Below are positions 7,093 through 16,340 of a DNA stretch of 64,000 nucleotides, piece by piece. Under the pieces are notes generated by a model. The model did not search any database. It saw only the letters and a program-made list of their open reading frames with translations, and was not told the origin of the DNA. The DNA comes from Paenibacillus hemerocallicola (GTDB lineage Bacteria; Bacillota; Bacilli; Paenibacillales; NBRC-103111). The first letter of the stretch is position 1, and each line of letters opens with the position of its first letter. The position numbers were made by a program, and so were the translations under genes. The stretch is from NCBI RefSeq assembly GCF_006265175.1, contig NZ_VDCQ01000052.1, forward strand, positions 1 through 64,000, written 5' to 3'.

Positions 7093-8694
7093 GTGTTGGG
7101 AAAAAGAACTCGATTACATGTGCTGCTCGTGTCGCTGCTCGTATGCTGCGTCCTCGCGAGCTGCTCCGCCAAAAGTACGGGCGGCGAACGCAAGGCGGAC
7201 GAGCTCGTGCTCGCCGTCGGCGCCGAGCCCGAAGCCGGATTCGATCCGACGACAGGCTGGGGACGCTATGGCTCGCCGCTGTTCCAGAGCACGCTGCTGA
7301 AGCGCGACTCCCAGATGAAGATCGTCAATGACCTGGCCGCGTCCGGGTACGAAGTAACCGCCGATGGAACGGTATGGACCGTCAAGCTGCGCAAGGACGC
7401 GAAGTTTTCCGACGGCAAGCCGGTTACCGCCGCCGACGTCAAATTTACGTTCGAGACCGCCGCAGGCAACGGTTCGGTTATCGATCTCACGAACATGAAA
7501 AGCGTGGAAGCGGCCGACGAGTACACGGTCAAATTTACATTAAAGGAAGCCCAGTCTACGTTCGTAACCCAGCTCATCACGACCGGGATCGTCCCGAAGC
7601 ACGCATATGGCAAAGACTACGCCGAACGACCTGTCGGATCGGGCCCGTATAAGCTCGTTCAATGGAATAAAGGCCAGCAGGTTATCGTCGAGGCCAACCC
7701 CGACTATTACGGCAAGAAGCCCTTCTTCAAGAAGCTTACGTTCCTGTTCCTCGGTGAAGATGCCGCCTATGCCGCCGCCAAAGCGAAAAAGGTCGATGTC
7801 TCTTACATCCCGGCGGCGTTCAGCAAACAGAAAATAGACGGAATGCGGCTGGAAGCCGTTCGCACGGTCGACAACCGGGGCATTTCGTTCCCTTTCGTGA
7901 AGTCCGGGGCGAAAACGAAGGACGGTTACCCGATCGGCAACGACGTTACCGCCGACACCGCCATTCGCAAAGCGATCAATACGGCGATCGATCGGAAAGC
8001 GCTCGTACAAGGCGTGCTGGAAGGCTACGGAACGCCCGCTTACACGGTAAATGACGGCCTGCCATGGTATAATCCGAGCTCGGCCATTGCCGACGCCAAT
8101 GCCGCAGGCGCCAAAAAGCTGTTGGAGGAAGCCGGTTGGAAGGACGGCAACGGCGACGGCGTACTGGAAAAAGGGACATTAAAGGCGCAGTTTGCGCTCA
8201 TCTACCCTTCCGGCGACGTAACAAGGCAGTCTCTCGCTTTGGCAACCGCCGATATGATCAAGCCGATCGGTATCCAAATCGACGTACAAGGCAAGAGCTG
8301 GGACGACATCGGGAAGCTGATGCACGCCAACGCCGTCCTCATGGGCTGGGGCAGCAACGATCCCTTGGAAATGTACAACGTCTACAGCAGCAAGTATGGC
8401 GGTGTCGAGTATTACAATACCGGGTTCTACAGCAATCCGACGGTGGACGATTGGATGAATAAGGCGCTTAAAGCGACACGCGACGAAGACGCCCTGGAGT
8501 ATTGGAAAAAAGCCCAGTGGGACGGCAAAACCGGCGTAAGCGCCCAAGGAGACGCCCCGTGGGCGTGGCTCGTCAATATCGATCATCTGTATCTGGTCAA
8601 GGACAGCCTCGATATCGGCAAGCAGCGCATACATCCGCACGGCCACGGCTGGCCCGTGACCGATAATATCGAAGAATGGACATGGAAGCAATAA
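7093..8694 (+). CDS. nikA: Nickel ABC transporter substrate-binding lipoprotein (NikA-like)
   Basis: A family 5 (peptide/nickel) solute-binding protein of 533 residues. The signal peptide ends in lipobox LASC, so it is anchored outside the membrane and passes nickel or a nickel chelate to the NikB/NikC channel. The body shows typical SBP_bac_5 motifs (LRKDAKFSDGKPVTAADVKFTF; VGSGPYKLVQW). The C-terminus contains HPHGHGWPVTDNIEEW, a His cluster seen in Firmicute nickel-type members and a likely metal ligand. The GTG start at 7093 is chosen because it follows AAAGGATGG and lies downstream of the promoter. First gene of nikABCDE, next to nikR, so nickel is the best substrate call; an oligopeptide remains possible. 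Confidence 0.88.
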   Translation: MLGKRTRLHVLLVSLLVCCVLASCSAKSTGGERKADELVLAVGAEPEAGFDPTTGWGRYGSPLFQSTLLKRDSQMKIVNDLAASGYEVTADGTVWTVKLRKDAKFSDGKPVTAADVKFTFETAAGNGSVIDLTNMKSVEAADEYTVKFTLKEAQSTFVTQLITTGIVPKHAYGKDYAERPVGSGPYKLVQWNKGQQVIVEANPDYYGKKPFFKKLTFLFLGEDAAYAAAKAKKVDVSYIPAAFSKQKIDGMRLEAVRTVDNRGISFPFVKSGAKTKDGYPIGNDVTADTAIRKAINTAIDRKALVQGVLEGYGTPAYTVNDGLPWYNPSSAIADANAAGAKKLLEEAGWKDGNGDGVLEKGTLKAQFALIYPSGDVTRQSLALATADMIKPIGIQIDVQGKSWDDIGKLMHANAVLMGWGSNDPLEMYNVYSSKYGGVEYYNTGFYSNPTVDDWMNKALKATRDEDALEYWKKAQWDGKTGVSAQGDAPWAWLVNIDHLYLVKDSLDIGKQRIHPHGHGWPVTDNIEEWTWKQ

Positions 8695-8706
8695 CCGCCA
8701 CCTTCG

Positions 8707-8734
8707 GAAAGCCCGTGCTGCGGCACGGGCTTCC
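8707..8734 (+). promoter_or_regulatory. Intercistronic hairpin between nikA and nikB
   Basis: AAGCCCGTGC and GCACGGGCTT form a perfect 10-bp stem with a TGCG loop and no U-tract. Such hairpins commonly protect the binding-protein message or reduce downstream expression so that the binding protein outnumbers the permease. Confidence 0.6.
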
Positions 8735-8785
8735 GTCCGGTGCGCGAACGCTGCGGCCGCAAGCCGCCAAAGGAGTTTACTTGCC

Positions 8786-9775
8786 ATGATTCAACGAGCC
8801 TTCGCGCTTGTCGGGCTGAAGCTGATTCGGCTCGCCGCGCTGCTGCTGGCGATAAGCGTCATTTCGTTCGCACTCGTCAACGCTTCCCCCATCGATCCGA
8901 TTCAGGCTTATGTGGGGGCGGACATGATGCGGGTCGGACCAGAGCAGCGACAGCTCATTACCGAATATTGGGGACTTGATCAGTCTCCGCTGCAACGCTT
9001 CTTCCAATGGGGAACAGCTCTGCTTCAGGGCAATCTGGGAACCTCGATGATGTACCGGATTCCGGTGGCCGACGTGATCCGGGAACGATTCGCGAGCTCG
9101 TTGGCCCTGATGAGCTTGTCATGGCTGCTGTCCGGCTTGCTCGGCTTCACGGCCGGCGTCGTGGCCGCCATGAACAAAGGCAAATGGATGGACCGGCTCA
9201 TCAAATGGTACTGCTACACGCTTGCCTCCACCCCGACATTTTGGATGGGGCTGCTTCTTCTTATGATTTTCGCCGTATGGCTCGGGTGGTTCCCGGTCGG
9301 ATTGGGTACGCCCGCCGGCGTTCTGGACGAGCAGGTTACTTTGGCGGATAAGATCGGGCACTTGGTTTTGCCTTCCCTTACCTTAAGCATCGTCGGCATC
9401 GCACCGATCGCCCTGCATACGAGACAGAAGCTGATCGACGTGCTGTCGAGCGACTACGTTCTATATGCCAGAGCCAGAGGCGAGCGCGGCTTCCTGTTGT
9501 TCCGCAGGCATGGTCTGCGCAATATCGCGTTGCCGGCCGTTACGCTTCATTTCGCTTCGTTCAGCGAATTATTCGGGGGAGCGGTGTTGGCGGAGCAAGT
9601 ATTCTCCTATCCCGGACTCGGCCAAGCGACGGTGGAAGCGGGCCTGCGGGGAGACGTCCCTCTGCTGCTCGGCATCGTGCTGTTCAGCGCATTATTCGTA
9701 TTCATGGGCAATCTGATCGCGGACGTTCTGTATCGGCTCGTAGACCCGCGGCTTAGGGAAAGGCGGCTGCAATGA
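8786..9775 (+). CDS. nikB: Nickel ABC transporter permease NikB
   Basis: A 329-residue inner-membrane permease of the DppB/NikB family with about six hydrophobic segments. N-terminal pattern: a first membrane helix, then SPIDPIQAYVGADMM and GLDQSPLQRFFQWG. The EAA loop that docks the ATPase is the ARARGERGFLLFRRHGLRN block. The ATG at 8786 follows AAAGGAG. It pairs with NikC, whose gene overlaps the stop codon. Confidence 0.9.
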   Translation: MIQRAFALVGLKLIRLAALLLAISVISFALVNASPIDPIQAYVGADMMRVGPEQRQLITEYWGLDQSPLQRFFQWGTALLQGNLGTSMMYRIPVADVIRERFASSLALMSLSWLLSGLLGFTAGVVAAMNKGKWMDRLIKWYCYTLASTPTFWMGLLLLMIFAVWLGWFPVGLGTPAGVLDEQVTLADKIGHLVLPSLTLSIVGIAPIALHTRQKLIDVLSSDYVLYARARGERGFLLFRRHGLRNIALPAVTLHFASFSELFGGAVLAEQVFSYPGLGQATVEAGLRGDVPLLLGIVLFSALFVFMGNLIADVLYRLVDPRLRERRLQ

Positions 9776-10647
9776 GGATGAGAAAAACGGAAGCCGCAGG
9801 CGTCTCGGCGGGCCTGTCGATATTTCGATTTCGTTTCAACCGGAAGCAGTTGGCTCTTATTGCCGCCTCTCTGGCGGTATTACTGGTCGTTTCCGTATGG
9901 GCGGCGGGGCTGCTGCTGAGCTCCGGACCGTTGTCGACCCGGCTGGAATTGCGCAACATGGCTCCTTCCGCAGCCCATCCGTTCGGCACCGATTGGCTCG
10001 GACGCGATATGTTCACGCGAACGGTCAAAGGGCTCGCCTTAAGCATCAGTGTCGGCATGGCCGCGGCGGCTTCCAGCGTCGTAGTCGCCTCTCTGATGGG
10101 CGTAGCCGCGGCGATGGGGCGAACGGCCGACCGGATCGTCAGCTGGCTGATCGACTTGTTTCTGAGCGTTCCCCATCTCGTTACGCTTATCCTGATTGCC
10201 TTCGTATTCGGAGGAGGCATGAAAGGAATTATCGTCGGAGTCGCTTTCACGCATTGGCCTAGCTTGGCCCGTGTAATCCGAGCCGAGGTCATGCAGCTGA
10301 AAACGGCGGAATATGTGCAAATTTCCCGTCGGCTGGGCAAGTCCCGCTGGTGGACGACTACCCGCCACATGCTGCCGCATTTGCTGCCGCATCTGCTCGT
10401 CGGCTTGCTGCTCTTATTCCCTCACGCCATCCTGCACGAAGCGTCGATTACGTTTATCGGGTTGGGCTTATCGCCGCATCAGCCCGCCATCGGCATCATA
10501 TTGTCCGAATCGATGCGCTACTTGTCCACCGGTTTGTGGTGGCTGGCCTTCTTTCCGGGGCTGTGCCTGCTTCTCGTAGTGCGCGCCTTCGATGTGGCGG
10601 GAGAACAACTGCGCGTGCTGCTGGATCCCCGGCAAACGCACGAATAA
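9772..10647 (+). CDS. nikC: Nickel ABC transporter permease NikC
   Basis: A 291-residue permease of the DppC/NikC family; its ATGA start overlaps the NikB stop, indicating translational coupling. It has an N-terminal membrane segment, the family block HPFGTDWLGRDMFTRTVKG, and the EAA loop region (EYVQISRRLGKSRWWTTTRHMLP). With NikB it forms the heterodimeric membrane channel. Confidence 0.9.
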   Translation: MRMRKTEAAGVSAGLSIFRFRFNRKQLALIAASLAVLLVVSVWAAGLLLSSGPLSTRLELRNMAPSAAHPFGTDWLGRDMFTRTVKGLALSISVGMAAAASSVVVASLMGVAAAMGRTADRIVSWLIDLFLSVPHLVTLILIAFVFGGGMKGIIVGVAFTHWPSLARVIRAEVMQLKTAEYVQISRRLGKSRWWTTTRHMLPHLLPHLLVGLLLLFPHAILHEASITFIGLGLSPHQPAIGIILSESMRYLSTGLWWLAFFPGLCLLLVVRAFDVAGEQLRVLLDPRQTHE

Positions 10648-10679
10648 GCATCCGCAAGGACGCAAGGAGGACGAACCGA

Positions 10680-11603
10680 ATGCCTATTCTGGAAGTGGAC
10701 GACTTGTCCGTTTCTTTCACCCAATATACCGGGCGGTTCCGCCAAACGACGCTGCGGGTACTGCAAGGGATGAGTCTCGACGTGAACGCGGGGGAAATCG
10801 TCGCCGTCATCGGCTCGAGCGGCTCCGGCAAAAGCCTGCTCGCCCATGCGATATTGGGCATTCTGCCCGGAAATGCAGCGGTGGAGGGCACCATCCGTTT
10901 TGACGGGGAGACGCTTACTCCTCGCAGACAGGAAGCGCTGCGGGGAAAAGAGATCGCGCTTGTGCCCCAGTCGGTCAACTATTTGGATCCGCTTATGCGG
11001 GTAGGCGCTCAAGTAAGGAGCGCGGTTCGAACCGGAGATCCGGCGACCGAGCAGCGAAAAGCGTTCGATCGATACAGGCTCGGCCCCGATGCGGCCAACC
11101 GCTATCCCCACCAGCTGTCCGGCGGCATGGCCAGACGGGTGCTCGTCTCCGCGGCAACCGTAAGCGGGGCGAAGCTGCTTATCGCGGACGAGCCTACGCC
11201 GGGACTCGATCCCGCCATCGTGCGCGAGACGGTGCTGCAAATGCGGGAGCTGGCCGACCAAGGCGCGGGGGTGCTGCTCATCTCCCACGACCTGGAATCG
11301 GCGCTGCATGTGGCCGACCGGGTCGCCGTCTTCTATGCGGGGACATCGGTAGAGCTTGCACCCGCCTGCGACTTCGTCCAGGACGGCAGCAAGCTTCGGC
11401 ATCCGTACAGCCGGGCTTTGTGGAGAGCTCTGCCGCAAAACGACTTCGTACCGATCCCCGGTCGGCAGCCCCATCCGGGTGAGCTTCCCACGGGCTGCCT
11501 GTTCGCCCCGCGCTGCGAAGCGGCTACCGCACAATGCAGTGCGGAAAGACCGGCCATGCGGGAGCTGCGCGGAGGAAAGGCAAGGTGCATACATGCCACT
11601 TGA
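10680..11603 (+). CDS. nikD: Nickel ABC transporter ATP-binding protein NikD
   Basis: A 307-residue ABC ATPase: Walker A GSSGSGKS, Q-loop region, signature LSGGMARRV, Walker B LLIADEPTPGLD and H-loop ISHD. The C-terminal tail has the oligopeptide/dipeptide-transporter cysteine motif (GCLFAPRCEAATAQCSAE), which in relatives holds an iron-sulfur cluster. The ATG at 10680 follows AAGGAGG; the open frame further upstream lies inside nikC and is ignored. It energises uptake together with NikE. Confidence 0.92.
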   Translation: MPILEVDDLSVSFTQYTGRFRQTTLRVLQGMSLDVNAGEIVAVIGSSGSGKSLLAHAILGILPGNAAVEGTIRFDGETLTPRRQEALRGKEIALVPQSVNYLDPLMRVGAQVRSAVRTGDPATEQRKAFDRYRLGPDAANRYPHQLSGGMARRVLVSAATVSGAKLLIADEPTPGLDPAIVRETVLQMRELADQGAGVLLISHDLESALHVADRVAVFYAGTSVELAPACDFVQDGSKLRHPYSRALWRALPQNDFVPIPGRQPHPGELPTGCLFAPRCEAATAQCSAERPAMRELRGGKARCIHAT

Positions 11604-12189
11604 AGGCCGCAGTCTCGCATTCCGCTACGGCAAAGATCCTTGGGTGTTCCGCGGCTTCAGCATCGAAATCGGCGAGGGAGAAATCGTCGGACTGTCCGGA
11701 CCGAGCGGATGCGGCAAAACGACGATCGGACGTCTGCTGTCCGGGTACGACATCCCGCACGAGGGCGCCGTTCTCTTGGACGGCCGCCCCCTCCCCCGCA
11801 GCGGCTATCATCCGGTCCAGCACGTGTTCCAGCATCCGGAGAAAGCCGTCAATCCGCGCCTGCGCATGCAGCGCATATTGAACGAGGGCTGGCAGCCCGA
11901 TGCGGCGTTCCGTGCCTCGTTCGGCATTGCCGACGAATGGCTCGGCCGGTATCCCGGCGAATTGTCCGGCGGCGAACTGCAGCGATTTTGCGTAGCGCGA
12001 GCATTGGGACCTCAAACCCGCTACTTGATCGCCGATGAAATGACGACGATGCTCGATGCCGTCACGCAGGCGCAAATCTGGCATGCCGTGCTGGACGTCG
12101 TCCGCGAGCGGCGGCTCGGCATGCTCGTCGTCAGCCATGAACGCAGGCTGTTGGAACGATTGTGCGGCAGAATCATCCGACTCGAATAG
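11593..12189 (+). CDS. nikE: Nickel ABC transporter ATP-binding protein NikE (short)
   Basis: A 198-residue ABC ATPase that starts 11 bases before the NikD stop. Walker A GPSGCGKTT, signature LSGGELQRF, Walker B YLIADEMTTMLD and the H-loop VSHE are all present, so the core is intact. It lacks the C-terminal oligopeptide-transporter extension seen in NikD and is about 60-100 residues shorter than usual NikE. Last gene of the operon, followed at once by a strong terminator. Confidence 0.88.
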   Translation: MPLEGRSLAFRYGKDPWVFRGFSIEIGEGEIVGLSGPSGCGKTTIGRLLSGYDIPHEGAVLLDGRPLPRSGYHPVQHVFQHPEKAVNPRLRMQRILNEGWQPDAAFRASFGIADEWLGRYPGELSGGELQRFCVARALGPQTRYLIADEMTTMLDAVTQAQIWHAVLDVVRERRLGMLVVSHERRLLERLCGRIIRLE

Positions 12190-12217
12190 GGGGCGCATCC
12201 GCGCCCCCTTATCTTTT
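12189..12217. terminator. Bidirectional terminator between nikE and the propeller lipoprotein
   Basis: GGGGGCGC-ATCC-GCGCCCCC followed by TTATCTTTT serves nikE on the plus strand and can also stop the convergent minus-strand gene. Confidence 0.8.
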
Positions 12218-12245
12218 CGTGCCGCCAACGTTATTCCTTCCCAAG

Positions 12246-13520
12246 TCATGAACCCGGCTGCAGCTTCTCGAACGTATGCGCCTTCTGCCAGCTTTTTCCG
12301 CCATCGGACGTCGTGTACATGACAGCAGGCTCCGTATTGTCCGTGACGATCCACCAGCCGTGCTTGGCATCGGCAATCGCCAGCAATTGCTCCCCGTATC
12401 CGGCGAATTCCGCTTCCCCGTTCACCCAAGTTTTGCCGCCGTCGGTTGTCCAGCCGATCGTGTTCGGTTTGTCGCACGCCATGCACTGACCGCCCATGAA
12501 AGCGACGTTCGGGTCGACCACGTACAAGGCTCCCGGCTTATTGCCGCTATTTTTCGGCCCGTCCGAATGGTCGATCGGAAACCCCGGGGCCGGGCCGCCG
12601 CCGGCCGTCGAATTGGCGACTACCGTCTGCCACGTTTTTCCTCCGTCCGCCGTATGGAACAGCGCATATGACGTCTGGGTCATGCCGGATTCCCCGATCC
12701 ATTCCACCCAAGCGTCATCCGCCCCGGCGGAACGGATAATCGCTCCGGTCAGCTGGGCGACCGTCTTGCGCGACATAACGTTTTGCCACGCTCCGCCGCC
12801 GTCCGTCGTCCGTTTCACATGCAGCATGTCCTTGTCCTGCGTTACCGCCCAGCCGTTCTGCCGATCATGGAAGTACGCATCTCCCACCGTCTGCTCCGGA
12901 ATCGGCAAAGCCGTCCACGTCTTGCCTCCATCCGTCGTCTTCGAGTTGCCGCTATAAGCTTCGTCCGACGATACGAAATGGAGGAAACCGTTGTTCGGCA
13001 TCGTCCCGACCGCCGCCCACGTTTTTCCTCCGTCCTTCGTGCCGATCAGTTGGCGCGGCTTGGTCTTGTTCCCGGCATCGCCGACAACCGCCCAAGCTTC
13101 CTGTCCGTTCAGCGCGAACAGCTGCTCGACCGTGCCCGCGGCACTGTACTGCGGGCTCCACGTTTTGCCGCCGTCCTCGGTACGGGCGATCCAGCCCTTC
13201 CCGCCGAGCCAGCCGGATTTCGGGTCGGCCAGCCGGACGGCCGTTATTTTGTCCATGCGAACTTCAGCGGGCGGTTTTGCAATCGAGCCGGATCCGTTAT
13301 CCGATTTGGGCGGAGTCGTCGACGGCCCGGAGGCGCCAGGGTCCGATGTCGCCGGAGCTTGCGGATCCGACGACGAACTCCCTCCCGTTGAAGCTGGCGG
13401 AGCGCTTTCTCCGGTTCCCGCCGATTGATTCGGCTGTCCCGCCTGCTGCTTGCATCCCGCCAGCAGGGTCAAAAACAAAAGCGGCACTATGAAAAATTTG
13501 AATATTCGCGATTGCGTCAT
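12246..13520 (-). CDS. Asp-box beta-propeller lipoprotein (YCF48/BNR-like)
   Basis: A 424-residue lipoprotein: signal peptide with lipobox LLAGC, then a Ser/Pro/Gly-rich linker (about residues 25-85), then a propeller with seven Asp-box motifs of the form (T/S/A/K/E)DGGKTW. This arrangement resembles YCF48/Hcf136-like and sialidase-type propellers. No sialidase catalytic Arg triad was recognised, so an extracellular binding or sensing role is more likely than hydrolysis. The ATG at 13520 follows GAAGGAG. It converges with the nik operon and has no clear functional link to it. Confidence 0.8.
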   Translation of the reverse strand: MTQSRIFKFFIVPLLFLTLLAGCKQQAGQPNQSAGTGESAPPASTGGSSSSDPQAPATSDPGASGPSTTPPKSDNGSGSIAKPPAEVRMDKITAVRLADPKSGWLGGKGWIARTEDGGKTWSPQYSAAGTVEQLFALNGQEAWAVVGDAGNKTKPRQLIGTKDGGKTWAAVGTMPNNGFLHFVSSDEAYSGNSKTTDGGKTWTALPIPEQTVGDAYFHDRQNGWAVTQDKDMLHVKRTTDGGGAWQNVMSRKTVAQLTGAIIRSAGADDAWVEWIGESGMTQTSYALFHTADGGKTWQTVVANSTAGGGPAPGFPIDHSDGPKNSGNKPGALYVVDPNVAFMGGQCMACDKPNTIGWTTDGGKTWVNGEAEFAGYGEQLLAIADAKHGWWIVTDNTEPAVMYTTSDGGKSWQKAHTFEKLQPGS

Positions 13521-13790
13521 ACTAGTCAGTCACTCCTTCATTGTTCTAGGGTGCTCTTACTTTGTATAACCCAATAGACGTGCCATCAACCGATAGGGTT
13601 GCCGAATACGCCGCATCTTACAGAAAATGGATCGTTCGACCTAAAACGAATCCGACAAACTTCTGGCTGAAGGAAAGCGGGCCACGTTTCGCGAATATCG
13701 TGTATAACCGTCAAATAAGACCATAAAGACGACATTCTCGCCGCTCTCCCGTAAGCGTGCGGGGCAACATGCAAATCGAGGTGTAAACTA

Positions 13791-14250
13791 GTGGAACAGA
13801 CGGCAGCCCGGCTGCGAGAACTTGCCTTATTTGTCCGCTCGCTCGGAAACGTGGAGTTTGATCCATGGCATCGTCCGATTCGGCCCGGCAAATGGTCGGT
13901 TCATGAAATACTCGGCCACATTTGGCTGTGGGATACGTATAATCTCGAATTCATGATCCCTTTCATAAAGGAGGATGCCGAGCTCCGCTTCGCCAATCAT
14001 GCGTCCATCAACGGCAATGCCGAATGGTTCGCCCGCACAATCGGGAAAGCCGACATGATCCGGAACGTAACGAAAACCCGCGAAGAGCTGGTTCAGGCCT
14101 AGCTTGGCCGCTTACGACATAGAAACGCGCTTCTATGTCGGCGAAAAGCGGCTCGGCATGGACGACTTCCTGCAAAAATATATCATTGACCATGACCGGC
14201 ATCATAGGAAGCAGATCGAAGCTTATATCGGCGGCAATCAGTCAATCTAA
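13791..14250 (+). pseudogene. Frameshifted DinB-family protein
   Basis: A GTG start after GAGGTG opens 103 codons with DinB features (WSVHEILGHIWLWDTYN), ending in TAG at 14100. The rest of the protein continues in the +1 frame from 14104: LAAYDIETRFYVGEKRLGMD, then DFLQKYIIDHDRHHRKQIEAY, ending at 14250. The second part carries the C-terminal metal-binding histidines of the DinB four-helix fold, so the shift destroys the metal site. Either a true pseudogene or a one-base sequencing error near 14096-14104. DinB-like proteins are often thiol transferases or stress-linked metalloenzymes. Confidence 0.8.
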
Positions 14251-14261
14251 CGTCTCAACCG

Positions 14262-14291
14262 TTGACAATGATAATCTTTATCAATTAAAAT
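14262..14291 (+). promoter_or_regulatory. Promoter with overlapping Fur box
   Basis: -35 TTGACA and -10 TAAAAT flank TGATAATCTTTATCA (14269-14283), which matches the Fur 7-1-7 inverted repeat TGATAAT-N-ATTATCA with a single mismatch. Iron-loaded Fur bound here would block RNA polymerase. Confidence 0.82.
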
Positions 14292-14324
14292 GGAGAAAAC
14301 GTTGGATGGAAGGAGGGTTTCACA

Positions 14325-14663
14325 TTGTTGGTTCAAACGAGAACGATCCTAGTGAAGAAGGGCAACGCCGATAAAGTCGTCGAGCGCTTCAGCAAGGAAG
14401 GTCCGATTGACGGCATGCCGGGACTGCTCGACATTACCGTCATGGTCAACAAAGCGAAGAAGGAAGATACCGAAGAGGTTGTCGCGATGATCCGCTGGGA
14501 ATCGGTGGATGCCTGGAAAAATTGGGAGAAAAGCGATGCCCACATTCAAGGCCACCGCGAGAGCCGCGGCCAGCCGAAGCCGGAATTCGTCATCAGCTCG
14601 AACGTTACCATGTACGAGGTGAAGACGGTCAAGGGCGGAACGTCGGCGGCTTACCGCTCTTGA
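14325..14663 (+). CDS. Heme-degrading monooxygenase (HmoA/IsdG-like ABM domain)
   Basis: A 112-residue single ABM-fold protein with TTG start 7 bases after AGGAGGG. It contains the family pattern MPGLLDITVMVN, then MIRWESVDAWKNW followed by SDAHIQGHRE, where Trp and His match positions used by heme-degrading IsdG/HmoA relatives. The Fur box in its promoter supports a role in releasing iron from heme in the cytoplasm when iron is short. A general antibiotic-biosynthesis-type monooxygenase is the alternative; the Fur box makes heme more likely. Confidence 0.82.
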   Translation: MLVQTRTILVKKGNADKVVERFSKEGPIDGMPGLLDITVMVNKAKKEDTEEVVAMIRWESVDAWKNWEKSDAHIQGHRESRGQPKPEFVISSNVTMYEVKTVKGGTSAAYRS

Positions 14664-14676
14664 ATTCAATCAGGCC

Positions 14677-14711
14677 AAAAACCCGCGCTTCTGACCGATG
14701 CACGGGTTTTT
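14677..14711. terminator. Bidirectional terminator
   Basis: AAAAACCCG (14677-14685) pairs with CGGGTTTTT (14703-14711), giving A- and U-tracts for both the heme monooxygenase and the convergent MFS gene. Confidence 0.75.
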
Positions 14712-14720
14712 GAGCATGAA

Positions 14721-16274
14721 TCAGTGCGAATGCGCCGGGTAGCCTTCCGCTTCTTCGGCAGCCGGGGCCGTTGCCGGATCCAGCTTTTCTTTGCTCATGG
14801 CGATGGCGGCAATTACCGCCAGTACGGCAGGGATAAGGCCGCACGCAAACGTTACGGCGATGGAGGACGAGAGTCCCTCCGTTATTTTGTCCAATACCGG
14901 CGCGGGGATTTGGGCACGGGTGGCGGGATCGAGCAGCGCATGAGGATCGCTGAAGCTGATGCTCTGCCCCCCGGCCTGCTGCCCGCTCCCGGCGAAAGCG
15001 TCCGTAAGCTTGCGCGTCAGCGCATGGCTTTGGATGATCCCGCAGACGGTTATGCCCAGCGTCATGCCGAGCGATCGCAGAAAATTGAGCGTAGAGCTCG
15101 CCGCGCCCCGCTGTCTGGCCGGGAAAGAATGAATCGCCGCATTGCTCAGCACGGAGAAGGAAGCGCCTATTCCCAAGCCTACCATAATCATGTACAGAGT
15201 AACCTGCAGACGGGACGAATCCGTCGACAAGGTGGTCAGAAGCGCGATTCCCGCTACCAGCAGCAGCAACGTCGGAATCATGATCGAACGGTACGAGAAT
15301 CTGGTGATCAGGAAGCCGCCTCCCGTCGCGGTCACGACCGAGCCCAGCATCATCGGCAGCAGCACGAGACCGGAATTCGTGGCCGACCCGCCGAGAACGC
15401 CTTGAATAAAGATCGGAATGTATACCGAGGCGATAATAAAGGCCGCTCCGCTCAGCATCGCGATCGCATTGCTCGACGCATATAGCCGGCTTCGGAACAT
15501 GTTGAACGAAATAATCGGCTCCTCGGCGCGCGATTCGGCGAACAGGAAGATGACGGCCAGAACGGCGAATCCCGCGAACAAGCCCACGATTTGTACGGAG
15601 CCCCACTCATATTGCTTGCCGCCGAGCTCCATCGCGAACATGAGACAGACGATCGCGCCGACCAGCGTGACGGCTCCCCACCAGTCGATCCGCTGCTTGG
15701 AATGCTCGTGCGACTCCTTGTAATTGAAGGCAATCAGGACGAACGACAGTAATCCGAGCGGCAAATTGATATAAAAGATCCATTCCCAACGAATATAATC
15801 GGTAATGTAAGCCCCCAGCAGCGGACCGAAAATGCTCGACATGCCGAACACCGCGCCGAACAATCCGCCAAGCTTGCCCCGATTTTCCGGCGAGACGGCA
15901 TCGAACATAATCGTGAATGCGACCGGAATCAAGGCTCCTCCGCCGATCCCTTGAATCGCGCGGTAAATGCTCAGCTCCACGATCGAGTTCGCGGTTCCGC
16001 ATAGAATCGATCCGATAATAAATACGACAATTCCGAAAACGAAAAACCGTTTTCGCCCATACATATCGGACAGCTTGCCGAATATCGGCATCCCCGCCAT
16101 TTCCGCGACCATGTAGGCGGAAGTAACCCAGACGAATTTGTCGAGTCCGCCCAGCTCGCCGACGATCGTTCCCATGGCGGTCGCCACGATCGTGTTGTCC
16201 ATCGAGGCCATCAGGATCGCGAGCAGCAGCCCCGCCACGATCACCCCGGTTTTGTTTTGCCCTTTGCTCATCAA
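14721..16274 (-). CDS. MFS drug exporter, EmrB/QacA (DHA2) family
   Basis: A 517-residue, about 14-segment major facilitator exporter. Diagnostic blocks are the helix-1 motif ASMDNTIVATAMGTIV, the loop 2-3 motif GKLSDMYGRKRFF, the helix-4 Arg region IYRAIQGIGGGALIP, and helix 5 motif C-like GPLLGAYI. The family exports drugs or toxic metabolites by proton antiport. Start is TTG at 16274 or ATG at 16271; both follow AAGGAG, TTG being at the better distance. It lies 66 bases downstream of the APH-family kinase on the same strand, so the two may be co-transcribed. Confidence 0.9.
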   Translation of the reverse strand: MMSKGQNKTGVIVAGLLLAILMASMDNTIVATAMGTIVGELGGLDKFVWVTSAYMVAEMAGMPIFGKLSDMYGRKRFFVFGIVVFIIGSILCGTANSIVELSIYRAIQGIGGGALIPVAFTIMFDAVSPENRGKLGGLFGAVFGMSSIFGPLLGAYITDYIRWEWIFYINLPLGLLSFVLIAFNYKESHEHSKQRIDWWGAVTLVGAIVCLMFAMELGGKQYEWGSVQIVGLFAGFAVLAVIFLFAESRAEEPIISFNMFRSRLYASSNAIAMLSGAAFIIASVYIPIFIQGVLGGSATNSGLVLLPMMLGSVVTATGGGFLITRFSYRSIMIPTLLLLVAGIALLTTLSTDSSRLQVTLYMIMVGLGIGASFSVLSNAAIHSFPARQRGAASSTLNFLRSLGMTLGITVCGIIQSHALTRKLTDAFAGSGQQAGGQSISFSDPHALLDPATRAQIPAPVLDKITEGLSSSIAVTFACGLIPAVLAVIAAIAMSKEKLDPATAPAAEEAEGYPAHSH

Positions 16275-16340
16275 ATGATTTCCACTCCTTCATTCTTGTA
16301 TAGCTTCATTGTATTCGCCTCCCCTGACAGCATCGGTCAG

